Program-made: the position numbers and the translations under genes
Shown here: in pieces, positions 49,845 to 60,369 of the stretch
Position numbering within the stretch: position 1 is the first letter of the stretch
Layout: every line of letters starts with the position of its first letter
DNA from: Azadirachta indica
Lineage: Eukaryota > Streptophyta > Magnoliopsida > Sapindales > Meliaceae
Direction of reading: 5' to 3'
Length of the DNA stretch: 64,000 nucleotides
Assembly (NCBI GenBank): GCA_022749755.1
Contig: CM040453.1
Span: forward strand, 18,485,368 to 18,549,367
Notes under the pieces: model-generated
What the model saw: the letters and a program-made list of their open reading frames with translations, nothing else
Databases searched by the model: none
Told to the model about the DNA's origin: nothing

Positions 49845-50062
49845 TTATACCATACTACTATTATATTGTATAAACCATGATATATTGATATAGATGATTA
49901 ACCTTGACTATACAATAATTATTATACAATATAATATTAGCATAATCCTTTTGGGATTACCGATAAATATATTACAATAGACTATTCTATCATTATATTA
50001 AAATTTTTCAAATACTCAATTTATTCCTTTTTGTATTGTCTATTTGTATTCTCAATATTGAC
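49845..50062 (+). repeat. AT-rich dispersed repeat, copy 3
   Basis: A direct repeat of 48480-48690 with scattered substitutions. It shares ACCATGATATATTGATATAG, TTACAATAGACTATTCTATC and the ending GTCTATTTGTATTCTC. Together the two copies bracket about 1.15 kb. Confidence 0.65.
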
Positions 50063-51149
50063 ACCGTAATAAACAAAAGTGAAATTTATTTAATTATGTT
50101 AATATATCAGTGCAAATGATTGATGTTGATGTGCATCGGAAGCTGGTATTTCAAACAATGAAAGTCCTTATTCAATAACTCATTTGGTAACGATTCAATG
50201 AGAGTCAAGTTTAGAAGATGGTAAGGATATTAAACACTTTTTGTTTGAAGAAAATCACTAAGAAGACAAAAAATATTATGAACAAAACTCCTCTATAGTA
50301 AGTTAAGTACAAATAATTGTTGTTGATTCAATTCATTCAAAAATATATATTTTTAACTTTCTCTAAAATCTCACATTTTAAATTGGAATAGTGCATTTTT
50401 TTTATCCGTCGATATAGTGAACAAAATTTAGTTGTTGGTGTATAGTTATTTACTATTAGCACCAAAGTAATATAAAGCGAATAAACTCACACGAAAGGTA
50501 TTGCTTGAGTAAATAATTTTATTGTGATAAAGTTACCTTTAATATGGGGCTAAACACAATTGGTATATAAATATTTCATGCTTCATCTCTATACATATGA
50601 ACAAGCATATGTAACACTATAAACGAGCTTTAATTTCTTTTTGACACCACGTTAATTATGAAAATTTAAGTTAATTATTGATAACTAATATAATTTAAAT
50701 ATATGAGCTTTAATTTATAATATATTTATTGTTGAGTTTAATGATAAAATAGGTACTAATAAAATTCAATTGTATGATACTAAATAGGTAACTATTTGGT
50801 ACCTATGTTATATTATCAAAAATTATTATTTTTTAATATATATCTTCGTATATATGTCATACTTTAACATTTATAACAATAGTATGATACAATAACTAAT
50901 AATCATAATATAAGTTAATTATAATAATATATCATTTATTATTTTATTATAGTGTCATAGTATCATAGTATATAGTATTAATCCGTTAATATTATATTAT
51001 GTTTAGATTACTTTTGATATTACATTTTTCATATTATACTATCATACTAATTAAAATTAACTATGACCACTATGATAGCTAATATAATGACTTGCATAGC
51101 TATTCATTGTGCATGTAGTATAGATGTTTATTATTAACTATGTCCTCTT
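50063..51149. other. AT-rich intergenic DNA
   Basis: No gene or RNA gene is supported. The stretch 50920-51060 repeats words seen at 47800-47880 (TATTATGTTTAGATTACT). Confidence 0.4.
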
Positions 51150-51855
51150 TACTAAGAGCTTGTTTGTTTTTTTATTTGAAATCTGAATATGATTATTCAG
51201 ATGTCTAAGTGTTGTTTGTTTTTTTACTTATATCTGAATATTTGTTAAAAGTGTCTTAATATAATTAAGTTAAAAGTTTGGACTTAAATTTGAATAAGCA
51301 AATATTTGAATAATTCAATATTTTTATTTTCTAAAAATATCTCTATTTTATTAATTTATCTACTAATAAAATTAAAATCCTAATTAACTATTTTTGATGT
51401 ATCTCTTTTGTATTGTGGGTCTTCTTTATTTGTTTTCTCAATTTTGCTTATTTTATATTTTAATTATTGTAACAAATTTGCATATTTACATAACTACAAC
51501 TATATTACAATACGACTTATTATTTTTATTTAATTTTTGTTGATCTTTATATCGTCAATTAGAAATTATTTTTTTAAAAAAATCATATATCAAACAAATA
51601 AATAATATACATACTAATATAATTTATTATTTTTTATCTATTATTGTGCTAATATAATTAAAATTATTATAAATATAAGTATATTATTTAAAAAGGTATA
51701 TATGTTAATATATTAATTTTCAGACTTTTTGTTCTATCAAAACGAATAACTTAATATTTATTTTCAGATGTTTTAAAATAAAAAACAAACATAGCATTCA
51801 AATTTATATTTCAGTTAGATTCAGATTTCAGTCATATTCAGAATTCAGTTAAAAA
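51150..51855 (+). mobile_element. Non-autonomous MITE-like element, copy 2
   Basis: Direct-orientation partner of 2165-2870. The left end reads AGCTTGTTTGTTTTTTTATT followed by TGAAATCTGAATATGA. The right end, read inverted, is AGCGTTTTTTTTTTAACTG followed by AATTCTGAATATGA, giving imperfect inverted ends of about 35 bp. There is no coding capacity. Length and ends fit a hAT-related MITE. Confidence 0.6.
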
Positions 51856-51999
51856 AAAAACGCTATTTAAGTATATTGTTAGTATTGTATGTTAATATTT
51901 TAATATCAAGTATATAAATACAATAGTAATATTATTAAATTGAATAATCACTAGACTATATTAATAATTATGGTGTTAATTTATATTAGTATTGTTTAT

Positions 52000-54050
52000 G
52001 ACAATACTAACGTGTGCACATGTTATTGTAAGTGTATAGGTCGTGACAAATAATAAAGTAATAAGTAAAAGTATTGTCTCGTAAGGATTAAATTTTCGAA
52101 TTAAAGCTAAGAACTATGGTTATGGTAGCTTATTTTATCTAAGAACCTAATTTCATGAAACAAATTTAAATATAAAAATATAATCAAATAACAAACCAAA
52201 TTAAAAGACATGAAAATTTCTATGATAATAGTTTCAAGGTCTCGAATTTACTTACTTAACCCTATTTTTTCCTAATTAATAATTGATAATGTATTCTAAT
52301 TCAATTTACTAATCACGGATTATAAAATGATCTCGTTCTCTCTACCGAGTACCGAACAAAGTCCTATATATTACTAACCACGCCAAATCTCTATTTGACT
52401 TGGTTAAATTACACGTTTGATATGCTCTACTCTTAATCAACTATCAAGGATTTGATCACCTCTCGGTCTCACAATATCCTAAGTGCCAATTTAATTATTT
52501 AGGTGTTGATCTCTTCCCGGTCTCATAACTACCTAAATTGTGTTGCCTTAATCCAATAAACAAGTTAATTTCTCCCAAGAATCAATTTATTCATTATCAA
52601 TCAATAAACTTATCAATTAACAAATTAAAGGCATTAAGCATAGGTAAACACAAGTAAATAAAATTGTACTAACATTAACAAAATGCCAATCAATCAATAC
52701 ATAGTTCAAATAAACTACTTCAAGTTCCTAAAATGTAATAGTCTTAGGGTCTTAACTTCATCTACTTATCTTCATGTTTATCCTAATCAAGTTTTATTAA
52801 TGTTTTCAAGTTCAATTCACCAATCACATGTTAAAATTTGATCTTGTTACCTCTCATAAGTGTCGAACGTGATCCTATGCATAATCTACTTGAATTATCT
52901 CTATTTGACTCGTTCAATTAAATAAGCATTAAATTCGACCTGATATTAGCTGTTCAAAATCCAAGTATCTCTTGGTATCTTGTAATTTCAAAAGTTAATA
53001 CTATTATATAGGTCTTGAGGTCCTTTCAAAATCTTAGAACTCTAAATTGTGTTTTTCCTATTTTGGTGAATAAATTAAACTCTTCAAAGTATTAACCCAT
53101 TCACACAAATTAATCAACTTAGCCAAACAACAAATTGAAAGCATTAAAAACAAGGATGAACACAAGTGAATGAACCATAAACATTAACAACATTAAAATA
53201 TTTCAAAATACGATTTGAATAGATAGTCAAGACTCTAGGATAATGAAATTAGCCCAATATAGAAAAATCCATAAAAATTATCAAAAAGAAATTCATAAAC
53301 GTAAATATAGTCTAAAAATAATATTACAAAATATAAATTTTAAGAGATAAAACAAAGGAAAAGAGCAAACTCGAATTGAGAGATACTCTAAGATTCTAAT
53401 TCTTCAAGAATCCACCAAGAATCTTCAAGAAATTGTTAAACTCTAAGCTTTTCTCTCTAGAATATTCACCTTATCTCTCCGCTTTGTGTTTCTCACTCTA
53501 AAAACCCTATTTTATTCTTGGTTAAGTGGTGACTTAAACCCTATAAAAGTGAAAACCTAGTATAGGCTTAATCAGGCCATCCAATGATGATCTAAGGGCC
53601 AAAAATCGAGTTTGGATGTCATTTAGTATCCAGGTGGTGGGGCCGCATAGCCAAAGGGTACAAGGCATTATGGTGGCAGGGTCGGTGGTGTGGCTGTGCT
53701 CCTTAATGGCACGACTATGCCATAGTTATTGCCCATGACAAATCCTATGACAGGCATTTTAAAGCTCTAGACGTCTAGTTTTTGATGCCTAAACATTCCA
53801 AGTTGTGTAGATGAAGTTATTACTATTTTAGTACATTATACTGAGAACAACGATTTCTACAGCTTTAGCCCAAGATAAATGGAGAGGCTCAGACTCATGC
53901 TTATGCTTCATTTTCATGTTTCTTTTTTTTTCGTCAAAAAGCCTTAATACTTGCAAAATCAAAACAAAATGCTTAAAAAGAAAAATAAATATACTTATAC
54001 TACTTAATGATGATAAATTAAGCATAATCATGTAGCAAAATGGAGATATC
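52000..54050 (+). repeat. LARD-like non-coding retroelement sequence with an internal duplication
   Basis: The opening ACGTGTGCACATGTTATTGTA, followed by GTGACAAATAATAAAGTAATAAG and ATTGTCTCGTAAGG, is like a non-coding plant retroelement motif that I recall as common. Two diverged blocks of about 490 bp follow head to tail (52225-52720 and 52735-53220). Each goes through TCTCGAATTTACTTACTT-like, CAATTTACTAATCACGG-like, ATCTCTATTTGACTTGG-like and AACAAATTAAAGGCATTAA words. A C/T-rich stretch at 53440-53530 and a GC-richer segment at 53630-53720 follow. No protein frame was found. Confidence 0.45.
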
Positions 54051-54082
54051 AAGTATTAAAGAATATATTTGCTTTCCAAATT

Positions 54083-54215
54083 TAGAGATGGCAAAATCCC
54101 CTATGGATTTGGGGACTAATAAGGATACGCCCCACATGGGATAAAATTATGATGATATGATGGGAAATCGAGCAGGGAATAGGAAGAGATTAATCCCCAT
54201 ATTATTAATGGGGTA
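54083..54215. repeat. Fragment of the GGGGATGGGG MITE family
   Basis: GAGATGGCAAAATCCCCTATG followed by GATTTGGGG resembles the inverted right end of the MITE at 43982-44475. Only about 130 bp are present before the copia element begins, so it is a truncated copy or its inside has been lost. Confidence 0.4.
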
Positions 54216-54218
54216 AAT

Positions 54219-54340
54219 TGTATACTGTGCACTAGGTTTTTAAATGCCTTGAAATATCACATATAAAAAGGCTCTTTGTGACTTTTGTGTTCTAAGCTGC
54301 AATATACAAATAAAATACACATTCTCTGAAATTTGCTAAT
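54219..54340 (+). mobile_element. Probable short 5' LTR of a copia element
   Basis: Starts TGTATACTGTGC, has a TATA box (ATATAAAAAG, 54261-54270), and ends directly before the primer-binding site. A short LTR of this size is known in some copia lineages (Ale-type). The 3' LTR is outside the window, so the left border is uncertain. Confidence 0.4.
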
Positions 54341-54341
54341 T

Positions 54342-54353
54342 TGGTATCAAAGC
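54342..54353 (+). other. Primer-binding site of the copia element
   Basis: TGGTATCAAAGC matches the complement of the initiator tRNA-Met 3' end at 11 of 12 positions (consensus TGGTATCAGAGC). The gag ATG follows one base later. Confidence 0.8.
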
Positions 54354-54354
54354 C

Positions 54355-56368
54355 ATGGCTTCAAGCAATAATATGGGATCTAATGCAACTCAAACAAACT
54401 TAGCCATACTTAATCAATCAAATACCCCATTCGTATTTGAAGCTCCTATCAAGTTGACAAACAATAACTACCTTCTATGGAAGACTCAGATCTTACCAAA
54501 CATCAGGACTAATGATCCTCTTTGGTACTTGGACAGTGGGGCAACAGACCGTGTCACTAATAATCTTCAAAACCTTAGTGTTGGAGCAGAATACAAAGGC
54601 ACAGATAAGCTTGCAATAGGTAATGGTGGTAAGCTTTCCAACCCTCACATAGGCTACACAATCTTGCCTACTCAGCACTTACAAATCACAGAAAACTTGC
54701 ATTTAAACCATATACTTTGTGTTCTTGCAATAACCAAAAACCTTGTCAACATATCTAGACTTATTGCAGATAATAAAATAAGCATTTTATTTGACAAACA
54801 TGGTTTTGTGATCAAAGACAAATTTTAAGGGTGAACTTTGCTGCAAGAGTGGCTAAAGATGGTCTGTATTAGCTTACTGCCCTTCCAGCCATTATACATT
54901 CCCTTCTTCAGCCACGATGTCTCATTCAAGTAAAATAGTCAAAAATTGTCTAGAGTCAAGGTTGTCAATAAATACAACCTTGTTTGAGTCAGCTTAAAAA
55001 AGAATAAATGTAGTAGATGACTAGAATGTTTGGCATATGATACTAGGACATCTACATTTGCCTCTCTTGAGAAGAGTCTATCAAATTGTAATGATTTGGA
55101 CATCAATGAAAAATCTATTTTGTCATTCTATAAAGCCTGCTAATTTGGAAAATTACACAGACAAAATTTCAAGGCCAATGAAACTAAGACCTTAGAACCA
55201 CTACAGGTCATCCATTCTGACTTGACTTGTAGGGCCTGCACCTCTACTTTCTAACCAAGGACATAGGTATTATATAGCATTTGTGGATGACTTTACATCT
55301 TTCACATGGATCTATCTACTTGCCAGCAAAGGTGAAATACTAAATACCTTTAAAGTCTTCAAAACACATGTTGAAAACCTACTTGACCAGAGAATCAAAA
55401 CATTAAAATGTGACATGGGAAGGGAATTCAGAATCTTTAAATGTTACCTGAAACACGAAGGAATAACCTTGAGATATTCATACCTACATACACACCTACA
55501 AAATTGAAAAGTAGAAAGAAAGTATAGACACCTTGTTGAAATAGGATTGACATTGCTTGCTTAAGCAAGCATGCCTTAAAGTTTTGGTGGGAAGCTTCCA
55601 GTACTGCAACCTTTCTCATAAATAGACTTGCAACTCGTCGTCTCAATAATATCTCACTTTTTGAAGCCTTATTTCATACCAAAGCAAACTACAATATGAT
55701 CAAACATTTGGCTATGAATGTTATCCTTTCCTTGGCCCTATACCAGTCATAAGTTTAATTTTCATACCCAAAATATATTTTGCTAGTACTCAGTGCCTAT
55801 CATAAAGGATATTTGTGCTTACACCATATTGGCAGAATTGATGTAGCAAGACATGTCAACTTCATTGAAGGTCTTTTTCTGTTTGAGAATGACAAAAATT
55901 TCAAAGAGTGCAGGTCCTCAGAAAAGCCTGATAATCAAAACTTGTTGAGTCAGTTTTATGCCATCTCTTTTTAACTTAATTCACTTATAGAAGGGCAGAA
56001 CTCAACTAGTACAGGATCGGCTATAGACACTCACTTTTCAGAAGAACACCAAAAAACTCTTGAAAACAACCTTTTAAACACTAGCCAGACTACTCCTAAG
56101 CTAAACACCAACATAAATACCTCACCTCTTCAACAAACGAAACCACATATACCTGAACCTGCATAAATTCCACTCTCAACACATCCTATAATAACAAAGG
56201 CTAAGGCAAGAATCTTTACACCCAAAGCCTACACGAGCACTACAACACACCAATGTCATGTTAAGACACCAATAGATGTTAAAACTGCCTTTGGAGATGA
56301 AAGATGGAAACAAGCAATCAGAGAGAGTTTAATGCTCTAATGGAGAACAACACTTAGAACTTGGTACT
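54355..56368 (+). pseudogene. Ty1/copia polyprotein relic (gag-protease-integrase-start of RT)
   Basis: The frame from 54355 to 54828 has the gag start (FVFEAPIKLTNNNYLLWKTQ) fused directly to the protease motif WYLDSGATDRV; most of gag between them is deleted in frame. The HHCC/integrase entry (MILGHLHLPLLRR) and core (YIAFVDDFTSFTWIYLL, KTLKCDMGREF, about 55270-55440) follow with stops. FARHVNFIE-like and acidic linker segments come next, then KAFGDERWKQAIRES, the start of the reverse transcriptase domain. There, at 56368, a gypsy LTR begins. The remaining RT and RNase H are not in the window. Confidence 0.85.
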
Positions 56369-58343
56369 TGTAATACTCGAATTTTATTGTTGATGAATAT
56401 ATATATATATATATATATACATAGAATTTAGAAGAAGAGTACATTTATTTGGGATGAATTATTTAATGAGTGATGGATCTGTTTATATTTTTATAAGAAA
56501 AGGATTTTTGAGTAATGAGATTTTACTATGGGCCAAAAAGTGAGAAAAAGGGTAGAGTTAAGAGTTTGTCTGAAATTTAAAAATCCATCAATGCTTCCTT
56601 TCATTTTGCCTAGGTCGGTTTGGAAAAGGAAAAGAGGAAAGAGAAGAAGAGGACATGTGGCACAAGATAAGGAAAGATTAATCAAAGTTATATGTGTGTT
56701 GGAACAATGAAAGAAGAGCAAATGGTAGAAGAAAAATGAATGGGTGGAGGAAGTGGTAATCATATATATAAATGTAATCTTTGCCCTTTTGATTATAAGG
56801 TGTTAAACCAAACTTAGTAATCTAAGTCAATAACTGAAAGAAGAAAAATAAAAAGAGAAGAAGGAAGGAAAGGAATGAAAGGAATGAAAGGAAGGAAAAG
56901 AAAATTCGGTTTGGTAGGATTTCTAATGCCATTATTATTTTTAGATAAAATTTTTGTTAGCAAGCTATTTTACATAATTTATTCGTAGAAAGTTAAACTG
57001 TTAGTATATAAATATATGTTTAAATATATATATATTTAGATAACTGAGTTTGAATTATTATTTATTATTATTGGATCATTATTTATTATTATTTGTTAAA
57101 TTGACATTAGGAGGTAATTGGAAGAAAGAGGAGAAATCAATAGAGATATAGAATTGTCATGCATTTATTAGATAGATATTTATATATAATTAGTAGATTT
57201 TAATTTTAAAACTGAAAAGTAAGGTATCTTAATATAATTAAACGGTGTATTTTTATGAAAATTTATGTTTTATGTTAGTTATGATTAAATTAATATTTAT
57301 GGAATTTGGTGTTTTGTGGATTTCAGAATTAAATCCTATTTTTATAACTAGATATTTATTTGATTTGAAGGTTAAATAATATTATGTGATGATTAATTAG
57401 TGGTTTTCTAAATTGGGTTCAATAACGCTTTTGTATAAATGCTATTTTTGTAAATATGGTGAGAATATTAACACATATTGTGTTAATAAGGATGAATGAT
57501 TTTTATTAAATACTTTGTTTTGAATATTTGTGAAAATTATTGTGATAAATAAATATGGACATGAAATGAATTAGTAAATGAAAATATAATGGCCAAGGGT
57601 ATTGAAATGTGGCACCAGTGTTTGAAGCAATGGTCCCTAAGAATAATGTCCTTAAAGTATGTTTTTATTGGAGTGACAGTTTTTGAAAATAATGCTCTTA
57701 AAGGTCATTTTTTATGGGGTCACGATCCTTGAGAATAGTGCCCCTAAAATATGTATGGCTAGTTTCGAGGTGATAGTCGTTCGAAATAATACTCATAAAG
57801 TATGCAAGAACGAAATTAATGAAAATTGTTTTTAAATAATGGAATTAATGTGTTTTGTGTTGTTTGTATAAATAATTAAAGTTGAGATTTTTTACATGAT
57901 ATCTACTACACTCATTGTTGGAAATCAAGAAGTCTTTTATATGTTCAAATTTGTTTATTGTAAATTTTAAAACTGCTTTTGTATATAAATACTTACTAGG
58001 CATTATTTTATCCCTACTTTTCAAGTTTAGGTAATGTTAAAAATTTTGTAAGCAAAAGATAAAGGATACTCCAAGACAAGGATTTTGTTACTTTTGAAAC
58101 TATATGTAATTATAAGGGTAGGAGTTTATAATGTATGGTTTTGATGTATTTTCTATGTTTGTACCTGAATTTTAGAAACAGTAGAATTAGTTATATTTTA
58201 TTAAGTAATGAAATAAAACAATTAGTGTTGAATTTTATTAGGAGTGTTTAAAATAAAATTTTAAAACTTACAAGATTACATTTGGCATATGTCATATTAC
58301 AAAGAAAATTTTGCCAAAATTTCTTAAAATTATGGATGTTACA
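56369..58343 (+). mobile_element. 5' LTR of a Ty3/gypsy element
   Basis: Begins TGTAATACTCG and ends ATGTTACA, so the ends form the inverted repeat TGTAA/TTACA. The length is 1975 bp. It is followed at 58348 by a tRNA-Met primer-binding site. A TATA-like GTATATAAAT lies at 57981. Between 57600 and 57800 a unit containing GAATAATGTCCTTAAAGTATG recurs four times with changes. An (AT)n run lies at 56397-56420. It is inserted within the copia reverse transcriptase start. Confidence 0.88.
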
Positions 58344-58347
58344 AAGT

Positions 58348-58359
58348 TGGTATCAGAGC
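58348..58359 (+). other. Primer-binding site of the gypsy element
   Basis: TGGTATCAGAGC is a perfect match to the complement of the initiator tRNA-Met 3' end and starts four bases after the LTR. Confidence 0.92.
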
Positions 58360-58486
58360 TTTAGATTGAGATTCTGTAGACATTCCTTTTGATAGTGAGG
58401 AAGTTTTAAAGATATTTTAGCCTATTGTTACCCATACTTTATTATCTATATAAATTTATAATTTTAATATTGTTTAGTCTTATAAT

Positions 58487-58879
58487 ATGGGGAGAACCAA
58501 ATACAACAGATGGACTTGTGTGAATAAGAATGAACAGTATGCTTTAGGTGGTGTTCTTGTAAAGGACTTGCAAAAGATTTATGTTGATAGGATGAGAGAA
58601 AGATTGGTAGGAACTATTTTACGTTATGAGGATATTGATCCAAGTCTAGGTGCTCCTGCAAATGTGAAGAATGAGGCATTAATGGGTTTAAAAGTTTATG
58701 GCAAGGGAAAGAATCAGAATAAATTTATGACACGATGTTTATTCTGTAATAAAAGATTTTTAAATACTTATAGGACTAAAAGGCATTGGATGAAGAAGTT
58801 AAAAGAAAGTTTAACAAGTGAGAAAAGTGCAGGCGGTGAGAAGAGTGCACGAATAAGACTAGTGAAAAGAAATCAGTGA
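58487..58879 (+). CDS. Uncharacterised 130-codon open frame in the gypsy leader, zinc-finger-like
   Basis: An intact frame of 130 codons lies between the primer-binding site and the decayed gag. It starts MGRTKYNRWTCVNKNEQY and is rich in Lys and Arg. Residues about 83-99 read CLFCNKRFLNTYRTKRH, i.e. C-x2-C, Phe three residues later and His twelve residues after the second Cys, as in a C2H2 finger, but the second His is absent (HWMKKL). The basic tail contains a duplicated SEKSAGG/GEKSAR. I recognise no family. It could be an accessory product of the retroelement, a captured host exon, or a chance frame. All other frames of the same element carry many stops. Confidence 0.45.
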   Translation: MGRTKYNRWTCVNKNEQYALGGVLVKDLQKIYVDRMRERLVGTILRYEDIDPSLGAPANVKNEALMGLKVYGKGKNQNKFMTRCLFCNKRFLNTYRTKRHWMKKLKESLTSEKSAGGEKSARIRLVKRNQ

Positions 58880-59207
58880 TACTAGATCCTTTTCTAGTTT
58901 GAATGAAGGAATCCTTTAAGCCTGTTGTTCTTAAAAATACTTATGTGAAGTGGTGGTGAGATGGCATAGGAAAGACAAATTAGATGATGACTAACCCTTG
59001 ATATGTATCTAGTGGTTTTACATATGTTTATATATGGTAACCTAAGTTTTGTTATCTTTTAAGTACCCTTTGTTGGTTTTGTTGTAAAGAATTGTAAACT
59101 TATATAGTCAATGTATAAGCGACTTTTGTTTTACCTATGTTATTGAAATTTATTCATTTCACGTTGCTTAACTTTGAATGTTATGACATAAAATATATTG
59201 CTTTAAT

Positions 59208-60200
59208 ATGTTTAATAATAGAGAAATAGATGTATCCTTTTCATAAAAAGGGGAAGAGTTTAGTGAATTCTGCCAAACTATGAGAGAATTTGTTACAGTT
59301 TTTTGTGAGTTCACCAATAATTCAGAAAACCATGGTGATGGCAATGGAGGCTAGAATATGTCAGCATTGATTGAATTTAAGAAACTCAATCTTCAAACTT
59401 TTAACGAAAAATCTATCCTATTAATTGTTGAGGAATGGGTGGAACAAATTAATCGAATTTTGGATGCTATGTAAGCACCCAAAGAGATTTGGGTTAAACT
59501 TGTAACATTTCAATTGGTTGAGTAAGTAAACCATTGGTAGAATATTGTTAAGATTATAAAGTAGGAGGAAGAATGAGATGTTTTCAAAAAAGCCTTTATA
59601 GGTAAATATTTTCCTGAGGTATTTTGTGATGTCATGTTAGATGAATTTATTCATCTAACTCAAGGAAATATGTCAATGACACAATATAAGGTAAGGCTTG
59701 AAGCATTAAGTTGGTTTGTTAGTTCAATGATTTCGAGGGAGAAAGATAGAACTAAGTAGTTTGTAAAAGGATTAAAGCCAATAGTTCAACATAAACTTAT
59801 AGTTTTGAATCTTTATAACTATTCAAAAAAGGTTAAACGAGCTTTAATGATAGAGCAAGATGAGGAAGAGATCAAGTAAATAGTGTAATCAAATAAAAAA
59901 AGTTCTAACCAGAAGCTTCCTAAGTAGGGAGAGAAGAGATAAATGAAAAGTCAGTTTCCTATTTATGACAACAAGAGTTCTCGTAAGGTACTAGGTGCAT
60001 GTTTGAGTGTTGGCAACAAGATCATCATCGAAATGCATGTCCACATCTAAGGCAAACGCAAGAACAAACAACCAAATCTGTCAGGGAAGCACCTAAGATA
60101 ACTAGAGGTCTTATAAACCTTTAGGTGTGTGTTTTGAATGTGAAGAACATAGCCATCATCAAAACCAATGTCCACGTTTGATATGAGGACTAAGTTAAAT
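59208..60200 (+). pseudogene. Gypsy gag relic with two zinc knuckles
   Basis: From ATG 59208 one frame, with internal stops, reads LIEFKKLNLQTFNEKS, VEEWVEQINRILDAM, KEIWVKLVTFQLVE and FKKAFIGKYFPEV, the usual Retrotrans_gag order. Near 60127 an intact CX2CX4HX4C knuckle (CFECEEHSHHQNQC) is present. At about 60001 a second, upstream knuckle has the first Cys changed to Met (MFECWQQDHHRNAC). It would form the capsid/nucleocapsid of a Del/Tekay-like or related gypsy element, but stops make it non-functional. Confidence 0.8.
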
Positions 60201-60369
60201 GACTAGTTTATATCAAAGGAATACTCAGTTAGTAGCACAACAAAGTCAATAGAGTAAGCAGCCACAACAAAGAAATTATGAGTAGTCGCCTTCGACCTCA
60301 AGTATCACAAAGGCGAGGAAGACCTAAAGTTTAGGGTAAAGCTTATACTATCACTCAAGATGTGGATTG

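Noticed and set aside
56491..56763. Minus-strand 90-codon frame in the gypsy LTR
   Set aside because: It lies wholly inside an LTR, has low-complexity Ser/Leu/Phe content and no motif.
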